Assembly (NCBI GenBank): GCA_964035575.1
Contig: OZ037915.1
Coordinates: forward strand, 682,001 to 746,000
From: Rhynchopus sp. YZ270_cl-10
Taxonomy: Eukaryota; Euglenozoa; Diplonemea; Diplonemida; Diplonemidae
Reading direction: 5' to 3'
DNA length: 64,000 nucleotides
The notes under the pieces: model-generated
Seen by the model: the letters and a program-made list of their open reading frames with translations, nothing else
Told to the model about the DNA's origin: nothing
Databases searched by the model: none
Translations under genes and position numbers: made by a program
Shown here: positions 54,505 to 64,000 of the stretch, one piece after another
Numbering within the stretch: the first letter of the stretch is position 1
How the letters are laid out: each line of letters begins with the position of its first letter

Positions 54505-55261
54505 CAGGGCTCTCAAGATCCTCCACGAAGAAAGCAGAATTTTCGAAATGAGGAGGATTCATTTTTGCAAAAAAAACCCCCAAAAAAAAAATTTTCCCCC
54601 CGCAACAAGCGGTCGTCGCGCGCTTCGCGCGCGCCTCCCTGACAGCCACAGAGCGGAGAGGCGGGTCAATTTTGCGAGATAACAAAAAACGGAAATCTAA
54701 TCCTTTCTCTTGCACCGTACGCTCCACGAATAGTAAAACCCATACGTCTTCCAGAAGCAGGGGCTGATGCAACGGCAGGTAATTTTTAAAAACGGCAAAA
54801 AAATTGCAGCTTTGGTCACGTTGCATTTTTTGGCTGCAAAATGCAAGGGTATCCAAAGACATTGCCAACTCTATTTTTTTGCGGAGCAAAAAAATAATAT
54901 AAATGGCGCCGCAGGCGAAAAAAAATTGGGGTACGGTGTAAAAATGCTTCCTTTTACACCACAGAATCACTCAACGAACCCTTTTTTTGAGTAGCAAAAA
55001 ATGAAAATGGCGCCGCAGGCAATTTTTTTTTAAGGTGCAGCCCTGGACGGTGCATACAGGCTCGGGAAAGTATTGGCTCCCTCGGGGGAGACAAAGTGAC
55101 CCCCCACAAAAATACCCCTAGGAGGATAATCCTCCACCCGAGCCCTCCAAAAAAAAAAAAAAAATGGAGGAAATCCTCCACCAAAAAAGCCTGAAAAAAA
55201 AAAAAAAAAAAAGCCCCTGGAGGAAATATCCTCCCCTACGTGGAGGATCTTGAGAGCACTG
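54505..55261. mobile_element. 757-bp non-autonomous hAT element
   Basis: Left end CAGGGCTCTCAAGATCCTCC, then ACG; right end CGTGGAGGATCTTGAGAGCA, then CTG. The inverted repeats have one mismatch. An exact 8-bp duplication, GTTTTGCG, flanks it (54497-54504, 55262-55269). Inside lie a GCGCGC-GAA-GCGCGC hairpin (54616-54632), two GGCGCCGCAGGC hairpins (54904, 55009) and repeated GGAGGA/TCCTCC words near the right end. No transposase is present. Confidence 0.93.
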
Positions 55262-55425
55262 GTTTTGCGGAACCTAGGGTATCAAAAGCGCAGGAAGGGG
55301 TAAAGTGGGGAAGTGGTGTTGAAAACACTAATCGAGCGATGAATGTGTTCTTCACCTGGGGGGAGGGAAAAGAAAAAAGAAAAAAAAATTGCAAGATGAA
55401 TGTCTCTCTCACATATGTGAACATA

Positions 55426-56143
55426 CAGTGCGGCGCAATATTACGGTGGCGCAATATTACGGGTGCGCAATATTACGGGGCGCATAATTATGGGTAAAAA
55501 TTGGATTTACCCATAATTATGCGCCCCCGTAACAAAACTTTTTTTTTTTTTTTTTTGAAAAATTGTTAGAATAGTGTAGCCACCTGTGCAAGCTCCACTG
55601 TGCTCGTAAAAACCTCACAAGAAATATTGCGCGCCGTGGCGAACATTTCAACAATTGTGACATAAAAAGCAGGAGGCAACACGGTTGGGTGAAGTTATCA
55701 ATGTTACATCGACGAGGAAAGCCCCCAGTTGCACTTCCTATGGCAGTGTGGCAGATCTCTTGCCCCAGCACCGGGAATCCTGCATGTGCCATCCGCCTTC
55801 ACCATCAGGACGTCTGCTGAGAAGGAAGAGAAGGCGAACCGGAAGCTTCTACGGGAGGAATGCCAGTTTGCTGTCCTTGGAGGGTACCGGGCAAGCCACG
55901 AAGAGGCGCCGGTGTAGGAGTTGCGGTGGCAGAGGAGACAAGGTGGCAGAGTGTCAGGATGATGATCTGTACGTCTGGGAGGAGAGTGACATGTGTGAGG
56001 CCATCCACAATGGATTATAAAGAAAAAAAAAAATTCAAAAAAAAAAAGTTTTATTACGGGTGCGCAATATTACGGGGCGCATAATTATGGGTAAATATTG
56101 GAGTTACCCATAATTATGCGCCCCCGTAATATAGCGCCGCACT
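55426..56143. mobile_element. 718-bp TA-flanked TIR element (Tc1/mariner-like ends)
   Basis: The termini CAGTGCGGCGCAATATTACG and TAATATAGCGCCGCACTG are inverted, with TA outside each end (55424-55425, 56144-56145). About 100 bases at each end contain a second palindrome, GGGGCGCATAATTATGGGTA with TACCCATAATTATGCGCCCC. Inside are a family F repeat (55545-55605) and a coding-like frame (55690-55920, plus) with CYIDEESPQLHFLWQC. The frame vaguely recalls a LINE zinc knuckle, but that is too weak to assign. Confidence 0.82.
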
Positions 56144-56498
56144 GTACTTCACAAAAGAAAATGTGTAATTTATATTTTTTTCCATCCTGCCAGGAGGAGG
56201 AATTTACCTCCCAAATTTGGCAAACAGAGAAAAAAAAAAAACGCGAAATCCGAAAAAGAAGGAAGGAGAGAAAAGGGTTTTGACAATCCGAAAGTCTCTC
56301 GTTTCGTCTTCACACCCTTTTTTTTAAAGACGCACCTCCTCCCCCATATCCCCTTTTCTCCACACTTCCACACAATTTTCATGAACACAACATTACACAA
56401 CCTCACTGTTCACACCATACACACACAACAATAGTGGCCACCCTTATAGGGGAACCTACCATTTTTTGAGGGGAAACTATATAAATCACATCCTTTTT

Positions 56499-57418
56499 TC
56501 AGACTGCCACCTTTTTTAGTCCCGGCATTTCGGGTTTTACTGCTTTAGGGGGTGAACCTGGGTCAATGCTATTATTGCTCGCTGAGGCGCCCCCGGGGCT
56601 ATTTATTGATGCGGTGGCGCTGGAGGACATGGTGCTCGAGAGAGGGGACGCAGGCGCTCCTGGGCGTTTCACAAACTTCCCAGAGGTGGGTGGAGCAGAC
56701 CGGAGGTCCGAATTGCTTGAGACCGACGCGGCCAGTTCTTTGTTCCCTTCAGACCGTACAATGTACAGCTTGCTTACCACACCCACAAATCCGTCTGGGG
56801 AATGACTGTGCTTCTCCTTTCCATCAACCCAGTCGACCAGCAATGGGTCCTTCTCTCCGGTCAGCCGGAAAATGACCTGGGCCTTGAGAGGATTGACGAC
56901 GACGTCCTCAATGTCTTTGAGGTACACTACACGTTTGACCTTGCCTTTCTTGGTGTCGATGAGACAGATCATGAGGGCGTTGAGGATCAGCGAGCATTCG
57001 GACCGCATGCCGAAGAGTCCTGCAATCTGAGAAAGGAATTAGGGGGGAGTTTTGAATGGGTTATTTTGATAAATTGGAGTAGTGTAGTTGCCTCGGTAGT
57101 GTTGCCCGACAGTTGTGCAATCTCTTTCTTTGTTTTAACCCTATAGCTGGCCAATAATTTCAAGCCACTTTTGAGTTTTGGTTTTTGGGACTCTCCAACC
57201 GGTAAAGCCACCTAAATTAGCAGGGTGTTGGGAGGTTTTAATAATTAGGGGGGAGTTTTGAACGGACATCATTGTTTCCACGATTTTCCCCCCCGCCATA
57301 CCTTAACTTGGGCTGCGGCGTACAGCGTTTCGCCCACCTCCTTCGGAAGGGAGCCCAACGCTGCAGGGGTCTGCTTAAGCTTCTGCGGGGGGCCGTCATC
57401 AGGCGCGAACAGTGCCAT
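56499..57418 (-). CDS. PH/TH1-like domain protein, short form (family member 4)
   Basis: Exon 1 (57418-57302, 39 codons) reads MALFAPDDGPPQKLKQTPAA and ends LYAAAQVK. The donor is GTATGG. Exon 2 (57026-56499) follows TTTCTCAG and opens IAGLFGMRSECSLILNALMI in phase 0. At 214 residues it is the shortest member. It is mostly the shared domain, residues 40-140: LIDTKKGKVKRVVYLKDIED, VVVNPLKAQVIFRL, then GFVGVVSKLYIVRSEGNKEL. A Ser/Ala/Pro tail follows. It is closest to member 3 (DDGPPQKL and DIEDVVVNP shared), and the two sit next to each other, so they are probably a recent tandem duplicate. Confidence 0.86.
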
Positions 57419-59103
57419 AGTTTAGCCGGGTCTCCTTTTCTCTCAACGCGATTTAAAAAACAAAAAATCAACGCAAAAAAAGCACCCCTCCCTTAACACC
57501 CTTCGGCTCCCTCTTGGGGGGGAAGGGTGGTGGTAGTGATTTCCTGTCAAAAAGGGGGGTATTTTTTAGGAGGGTGTGATGTTGAAAAATCTAGAGTTTT
57601 TTTTCCCATTCTTTCTATTTACTGGAGGCGGTAAAATGGCAAAAGTATACCCACTTAGGTTCCGCGTCTGCACCTAAAAAAAAAAAAAGAAAAAAAAAAA
57701 AGGCAGGAGAAGTGGCTTCTGCTGATAAACCCCCTCCAGTACTTTCGTTCGAGTGTTAAAAAGAAAAGTTTGTAAGATGAACCTAAGCCTCTTTGTGCTT
57801 AGTCACCTTTTGGGTTCATGTGGGTTCGTAAAACATGGTTCGAAAAATGTCTGGACCTAGGATACACATTTCCCAATGGAAAAAATGATGAAGAAATGAT
57901 ACATGTCTTTTCCAGAGGCTTTTTTTTTTTTTTGGCATCCCCCCCATGTTGAACTCAACTCCTGCGAGCCATGCTTGTATTCTCTTTTTTCGGGGAAGGA
58001 GTAAAAGGAGGGGGTTTTGCAGTAACACTGCAAAAAAAAAAAAACAAAAAAAAAAAAAAGATCATCAGCAGTCCTTCTGCAATCAGTTACCTCTGGGCGT
58101 TCTGTGTACATAACGCGAGTTAGCGTCACTGCACAGCATCTGCCAATACTTGGAGGAGGGGGGAAAAAGGTAGAGTTGAAATACAAAGCCCTCTCGTGAC
58201 AGTGTACCTTTGGTACAATGACCGGATGTACCGGGGTGAAAAAAGGGGTAAAAAAAGGGTTACGATGAACCTAAGCCCCTCATACCTAAGTCACCGAAAA
58301 TGGTGCGTTTAGTGCAAAACGCTGTGACGGCTGGGAAAAAAATGCACCGTCTGTATAAAGGTTCTTGTCGCTCTGATAATGAATGATGAGGCGCTTCATG
58401 AAACACGCAAAGAAAATAATAGTTTTGTAAGATGAACCTAAGCCTCAAAGTGCGTAGCCACCTTGAAGAAAAATAAAGTGAGGGCTGCTCCTCTAGCTGA
58501 CACCACCATGTCAATCCGGAAGCACAAGATAAAAATAAAGTGAAGTTACGTGCAGACACTTCTTAGATGCAGGCCACGTGTGAACGAAACAAACAAAAAA
58601 AAAACAAACAAAAATCTGAAAAAAACTATCACTGCCGCCCTCTGGGCCCACCGATATTGCGTTTTGTGAAATGACTGTGGGGTTGTACAACTACGCTGAG
58701 GTTGCATAGGGCGCAAAAACGCCAAAGCACCTCCCCCCATTACCCCCCAAAAAAGCGACTATTTTTCGAAAGAAAAAAAAACACTGTCTTTTAGACCTAT
58801 TTATTGATATCATCCCCCGAGCCCCTTCCAAAAATGTAGAAATGTGGGTAAGAGTCCCTTTTGTGCATTTCCCATTACAATAACTGGAACAGTAAAAAAG
58901 AACAAGCACAATCAGTGCGTATAATAACGCCAAGCTGGTTTGCATTGTTGCATCGACAAAGTGGTTTCCCCCCCTTAGCTGCCCCCTTCTTCGCACTGTT
59001 CCAAACTTTACTGTTTGAACCAGTGTGTAGGTAGACTTAAAAGGACAGCTTTTCCCACGCTTCACACCCCCACCTTGCCCCACGTCTTTGCGCGAGAGAA
59101 TCA
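57419..59103. other. Spacer between the dehydrogenase and family member 4
   Basis: Family A copies at 57774, 58264 and 58429 and family D at 58170-58245, all plus strand. No gene is supported. The dehydrogenase 3' UTR lies at its right end. Confidence 0.5.
57774..57809 (+). repeat. Hairpin repeat family A (best-paired copy)
   Basis: Read on the minus strand, outer stem AAGGTGA with TCATCTT (one G-T pair as RNA wobble), inner stem CTAAGC with GCTTAG fully paired, 8-base loop. On the plus strand the wobble becomes an A-C mismatch, so the minus-strand RNA is the better fold. Confidence 0.8.
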
Positions 59104-61405
59104 TCAACGCAAATGCTGGACGCCCATGCCCTCAAGGAACTTCCACGCCTCAGCCTTCTGTGTGACTGTTTGCTCTGGAGACCACTTCAGCTCGTCTGCC
59201 ATCTGTTAAAAGGGGGTGTTTTGTGGATAATACATAACATGGGTTGCTATGTGCACTGTGAACCATTTGCCATACCATCTCAGCCACACGCGGTACACAC
59301 GCTGCGGCAGCTTCTGCATCAAGGAAGGCCAGGCGTGTGCGTCTTGCAAGGATGTCTACAACCTATGAGAGAGGTGATGAGTTGATAAGCGTGACAAAGC
59401 ATTGAACACATGAAAACAAAACCCCAGTCAAAACAAAGTTGACTTGAAGTCCAACGGCCCTCTCGTGAACAGTGTACCTTGGTACAATGACTGTCCCGGG
59501 TGGAACCCCAACCATGCAGTCCTACAATCGGACCACTCTCTTTTACACTCCCCTCTTCTTTTTGTTCCATACCGTCTCCGCGTACTCATGCTGACAGGCA
59601 AAGACCACCTCCGCCTCGAGCATGGGGTAGCGCGAGCACAGCTTGCGGTAGTTCAGTGCCTCTGTGTCGTTGTGCAGGGACATGCGTGTTGTCTCGAGGT
59701 TCTGCGCAATCTGTGCGATCTGCAGGGCACGTGTCCCGTAGTTGCTGACCAGGTGCTGCGAGACCTCCTTCGAGAAGTCGTACTCCTCGCGCAAGGTGAT
59801 CACAATCTTCGCAAAGTCGCCGCCACACACCAGACCATCTCTGTCTGCACCAATCAGCTTCGAATCCAACGAACGGCACTCCCCCGCCTTTGCCTTCAAC
59901 CCAGGGCTCTGCTCCAACGCATAGTCCAGCGCGTCCTCCGCCATCCTCCTGTACGTTGTCCACTTCCCCCCGCACACCGTCACCAACCCCCCGGTTAACT
60001 CCACAACGTGCTCCCTCGCAATTTCTTTTGTGTCCTTTGCGGCAGGGTTTTTAACGAGGGGACGCAGCCCTGCCCAGGTCGCACGGACCTGCTCTCTGTG
60101 CACAGGACGGTTGAGCACCGCATTTGATTCGCGAATAATAAATTCCACTTCGTTTTCGGTGGCAGAAGGGTGGTCGACCACTCCAGCAGGGTGGTCTGTG
60201 GTGCCGGCTATTGTCGAGCCTTCCCAAGGGAGGAAGTACAACACCCGCCCATCGCTGGTCATGCGAACAAACCCCATGGCCTCAGGGGACACATAGTCCG
60301 GCAAGATGAGATGCGCGCCCTGGCTGCTTACAATGATGTCTTCTGCATCGGGATCCGCCATTTTTCGAATTGAATCCGAAAACGGACCGGTCGCGTTGAT
60401 CACCTGCTTGGCCTTAATATCAATCGAACGCCCAGTCAACATATCCGTCACCGTTGCCCCGCGAACACACTGATACGTTTCGTTCTTCGCCCCCATCTTC
60501 TGTTTTAACGCAAGCTTCTCCACTTTGGTATGATTTGCGACTACAGCACCATGCTGGCATGCTGTCAATGCGATGTTCAGGTTCATTCTTGCGTCATTCA
60601 TTTGACCATCATAAATCACAAGACACCCCTTCAATGAATTCCCCTCTGAATCCGTTGAACTCAACGTCGGAAACCGATACTGCGCCTCCTCTCTCGTCAT
60701 ATAATGCGAAGAAGGCACCAACCGCCTCGACCCTGCCAACGCATCATACATTTTCCCCCCAAACCAGAGGACCGGAACTTCCCAGTATTTGTACATAGGG
60801 ACCATCATCGGAAGGGGGCGGGTCATGAATGGCGCGGATTGGATCATATGTGCCCGTTCATATAAATCAGAGCGGACGACGTCATAGTTGCCGCGGTTGA
60901 AGGTAAGGTTGGTGAAGATGTCTGACAGCTCATTTGGCATTTTTTTCTGAAAGGTGAGAAGCAGATAGCGGATTCCACCGTGGATGAGCTTGGTCGACCG
61001 CGAGGACGTTCCGGCCGCAAAGTCGTCCTTCTCCACAACCGCAACCTTCAACCCCCTGAGGGAAGCATCCAGCGCAATGCCCGACCCTGTCGCACCTCCT
61101 CCAATGACAAGAAGATCGAAATCTGTGTTTTCAAGAGAGTTTAACTGTTCTGCCCTCGGTGGAGGCGCCCAAAGCTCAATTTGCGACCCATTTTCGCACG
61201 TTATAGGTGTCATTTTACCCCATTGCGTTTCAGGGGAAGAGCTGTCCACAGGACGGTACGAAGCGGAACGGAGTTGCTGTTTGTATACATCCGCCTGTTG
61301 TACGCGAAGACGATCACGTAGGGTATAACGAGAGAGAGTCCAACCACCAAACCCAGCTGCAGCAGCGATGGTGACTGCGCCAAAGGCTTGCCGCCCACGA
61401 CCCAT
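59104..61405 (-). CDS. GPD2: Mitochondrial FAD-dependent glycerol-3-phosphate dehydrogenase
   Basis: Three exons: 61405-59573, 59362-59276 and 59202-59104, encoding 672 residues. The introns are 210 and 73 bp, both with GTATGG donors and ATAG or ACAG acceptors. The start is MGRGRQAFGAVTIAAAAGFG. Residues 8-24 are a hydrophobic, Gly/Ala-rich segment suited to mitochondrial targeting or anchoring. The FAD-binding motif GGGATGSG is at 102-109, within the family signature IGGGATGSGIALDASLRG. The second signature, GTSSRSTKLIHGGIRYL, follows. Exons 2 and 3 give RRTRLAF and the C-terminal helix matching animal GPD2. The EF-hand extension of animal GPD2 is absent. The enzyme oxidises glycerol 3-phosphate to dihydroxyacetone phosphate at the inner membrane and passes electrons to ubiquinone. 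Confidence 0.97.
59449..59530 (+). repeat. Hairpin repeat family D inside intron 1 of the dehydrogenase
   Basis: GGCCCTCTCGTGAACAGTGT, then ACCTTGGTACAATGACTGTC and CCAACCATGCAGTCCTACAA. It occupies most of the 210-bp intron 59363-59572. TGTACC/GGTACA is a perfect stem with a 2-base loop. Confidence 0.8.
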
Positions 61406-61445
61406 TCTGGATACCGAAATTGTTTTTTTTTTTTTGAGAAGAAAG
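61406..61445 (-). promoter_or_regulatory. Candidate acceptor upstream of the dehydrogenase ATG
   Basis: On the minus strand TTTCTTCTC and an A-run lead to GGTATCCAG, followed by a single A and the ATG. A leader added here would sit one base from the start codon. Confidence 0.3.
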
Positions 61446-61856
61446 AGGAAATGAGAAGGGGGACGGAAGGAGAAAAAAGGAGGATCAAGACCGCAGTCTT
61501 TTTGTCCCTGAATGAGGTGATGTTGGGGAGAGGAGAGGAGGGAAGGGGAGAAAAATGAAGCAAAAAATGAGCGGTAATTTGGTACAAAAACTCTGTGTGC
61601 AAAAAGAAGAAAAAAAAATACCACCCCCGATGGGCCCGTACAAAAAAAAAAAAAATCTACTCAAGAAATCAAGAGTTCTAGCACATAAAAGAGGACGAAA
61701 AAAAGGGTGCACATAGTACACCCTTCCTATATCTCTCAATTCTACAACACACCCTTTGAAAAAACTTCGTTGTAGTGTCATGGACACCCGAGGATGCTCT
61801 CCCACTATTTTACACACCGCTGTTGGCAATACCCATCCCTCTACACCCCCTTCCCA

Positions 61857-64000
61857 TCAGAGCTGCCCCCCACGAGGCAGAAGTGTGGGAGGTGCCGACC
61901 TACCCCCTTGCGGGGGTGTGTGGTAGTTCTGTTGGCGTGGGCTTTGCGACAGAGGGGTGCCCCTTGGGGGTGAAGCCGTACGCTTTGGTGTCAACCCCAT
62001 AGCTGCGTGCGCAGCCTCCAGCTGGATCTGCAGCTGTCTGACGTGCTGGGCCTGCGATTCAGACGTGCCCTTCAGGTACGCAACAACCCCCTCCCTCTCA
62101 GCTGCCGCTCTCTGCAACCCACCTACATGCGCCTGAAGCTCTGCAAGACGTAACGGAACAGAGGTGACCTCAGCCTGCAGCTCAGCTACCCGCTCTTCGA
62201 GCATCGCACGGCGTTCTCCTTCAGAACGGTCTTCGCGTATGCCCCGCAGCGCGCCTCGAGGGGGTGTGCCGAAGTCGTGTGTGTGCGCTCGGAGTTCTTG
62301 TCGTAGTGTGGCGACAGCTGCGTCCAGTCCACCTGGGGTGATGTCCTGTGCGCGGACGAAGTCAGCCTCGATATTGGTCATAAGCGAGCCTATCAAGGCC
62401 GCAAGCCCGCCAGTGTTGCTGCTGTTGTCGAAGAGGGCCACCTCGGCAACCACGTCGCGCATGCGTTGTAGCTGCCGTGTTGTGATGTCGAGCTTTTGTG
62501 TCACGCGGTTGAGGAGTTCAGAACGGAGCTCGTCGCCTACGTCGTCGCGAGTCTGATGGGTTGGGGAGATGAAGTGAAATGGTTTGACTTGAAATACATC
62601 TGGTGTGATTAGGGGGTGGGAGTAACCGTTGAGAGGGTGGGGTGAAAATAGAGAGGGAGGAGGGAGGAGGGGAAACACACCAGCTCGCGGTTGCTGAGGT
62701 ACTTCAGCTGGTCGGCCATGGCGTCGGCTCGTTCGCGCTCCTGCGTGAGTTTGTGCTCGAGGAAGTCCTTTTCGTCCTCTAGGAAGGGGATCTCTGCTTC
62801 GCGACGTACCGTCTTGCCTGTGGGTGTTTTTTACATCATTTTGAGCCACAACTTCTTTTCCATACCCGCAGTGTGCTCCGTGAAGCGCAGACGTGTCTCC
62901 ATATCCGCGACCTGGTCGCGATCTGTCTGCGCATGGTGCCAGGAGCGTTTGATCTCACGCTGTGCCTCCTCCAGCTCCTTCTTGAGGATGAGGCAGCGCT
63001 CGCACGTTGGGAGAATGACTTTGTGCTGAGCCTCGTCTTCGAGAGCCAGCTCCTCCTCGGGCACGATCGTGACAACGATGCTGGTGTCGAGGGCCCACCC
63101 CTTAGCCTTACTACGCCAGTCCATTGCATCAGGGTAGCGGCCGTTGTGCTTCGTGCGTGACATCGCCTTTTGGGGGTGGTGTGTTTTATAACAAAAAAGT
63201 CTCGAACGTTGAAATACAACAATTGTAAATGCAAACACTTGTAAATAAAAAAAAGGAGGAAAAAAATGAATAAAAAAGGAGCATACCCAGCCACGACTGT
63301 CCTTCATGACAGAGACCTTCCCAATCATCCACTGCTCCCTCTTGTCTAGGTAGATGCACTTCTCGCCCTCTGGCTGCGTCCAGTACGGCATGTCCCGCCA
63401 TTTGTCCTCAGCAATGTAGTACACCCCAGCAGGTCCTTGCAGGTTCGGTGACTGCACTACCAGGGCACGGGGAGGGTCTGACATCACAGCGATTCCCTGG
63501 AGGGGGTGGAAAGGTGGGAGAGGAGGGAATGGAGGGTATGGGTATGGGTGTTCAAAAGGGAGAAAAAGAGAGAGAGAAAAAAGAGGGCTTTTTTATTTTG
63601 AGAAAAACGTCGCAGTGGTTTTTTTTTGAAAGAAAATCGTTTTTGTTGCTGAATTTTTTGGGAACAAAGAAAACAGCGATCTCAAGATCGGGGACATCTT
63701 GAAAAGATCGAAGAATTGAGGAAAAGGGAAAGGGGAAAGGAAAACACACACACCTGCGGGTGAGCGAGGTCAGGCGAGTCAGGCATGAACGATGAAGTTG
63801 GCGAACCGAACGAAGGGGGTGCCTGTGGAGAAAAAGAGGATCGTATTTTTTCCCCCTAATGGTAGAACAACAAAAAACCCCCTCTTCAGCAATCTAAGAA
63901 TCTATAATTTTTTTCCCCACCTTCATTTCCCTCTCTCTTTCTCCTCATACCCTGCGCCGAGACGCCAAAGACGAGACCATGGACACCACTGATGGGGAAC
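61857..64000 (-). CDS. Coiled-coil protein with repeated Trp/Tyr surface domain, 3' part (six exons visible)
   Basis: Exons: 64000-63951 (partial), 63822-63754, 63496-63287, 63166-62866, 62817-62681 and 62552-61857. Donors are GTATGAGG, GTGTGTG, GTATGC, GTATGG and GTGTGTTT; all acceptors end in AG. About 486 residues are visible. Exons 3 and 4 encode GPAGVYYIAEDKWRDMPYWT, then GEKCIYLDKREQWMIGKVSV and NGRYPDAMDWRSKAKGW, a Trp/Tyr-rich module seen in many protist proteins in which a polymorphic W-stack forms a beta fold. After it, 300 residues are helical coiled coil (LEEAQREIKRSWHHAQTDRD; MLEERVAELQAEVTSVPLRL). The Ser/Pro/Arg-rich C-terminal tail ends PTLLPRGGQL. Function is unknown. A cytoskeletal or scaffold role is plausible. 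Confidence 0.8.

Noticed and set aside
59444-59998. Plus-strand frame of 184 codons opposite the dehydrogenase
   Set aside because: Shadow of the conserved dehydrogenase frame.
61406-61624. Longer N-terminus of the dehydrogenase starting near 61624
   Set aside because: The extension does not start with ATG and is Phe/Ser-rich; an acceptor-like CAG precedes the inner ATG.

Overview
The window is nuclear DNA from a single-celled eukaryote, 64 kb with one 200-base assembly gap. It is gene-sparse. Ten protein genes can be supported and all ten lie on the minus strand. Introns are short, GT-AG, and 10 of the 12 donors I could place read GTATR. Some start codons sit a few bases after a pyrimidine-rich AG. 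One gene encodes a six-pass class III nucleotide cyclase whose catalytic core resembles kinetoplastid adenylate cyclases. Co-directional genes, possible spliced-leader acceptors, ordinary cis-introns and this cyclase together suggest a euglenozoan, perhaps a diplonemid. That placement is an inference, because no rRNA, spliced-leader RNA or organelle marker is present.

Genes by descending coordinate, which is their transcription order: a partial six-exon coiled-coil protein (61857-64000); mitochondrial FAD-dependent glycerol-3-phosphate dehydrogenase in three exons (59104-61405); two members of a PH/TH1-like protein family (56499-57418 and 50437-51853); a third member (41466-43012); the cyclase (28443-30569); a fourth, WW-containing member (18287-19877); an unknown Cys-rich and Asn/Thr/Ser-rich protein (3005-4102); an Iwr1/SLC7A6OS-type RNA polymerase II transport factor (928-1974); and the 5' part of ribosomal protein L28e (1-306). 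The four PH/TH1-like paralogues all have a 37-39 codon first exon and a phase-0 intron at the same place.

The rest is a dense mosaic of small repeats. Structurally complete mobile elements include three hAT-type elements with perfect 8-bp target duplications, a TGGTGTG-ended superfamily with 5-bp duplications, a TTA-flanked element, TA-flanked elements, several MITEs and large foldback elements. Two TGGTGTG elements hold kilobase-scale microsatellites made of AGTATACAC and GTACA units. A hAT transposase remnant lies at 10.7-11.2 kb and a LINE-like zinc-knuckle remnant near 9.7-9.9 kb.

Spread through the spacers are about 60 copies of short hairpin-forming sequences of six or seven families. 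Every copy of these families that I found has the same orientation, antisense to the genes as written and so sense-locked to the presumed transcription unit. The mobile elements, by contrast, occur in both orientations. This strand-locked hairpin population is the most unusual feature of the window.
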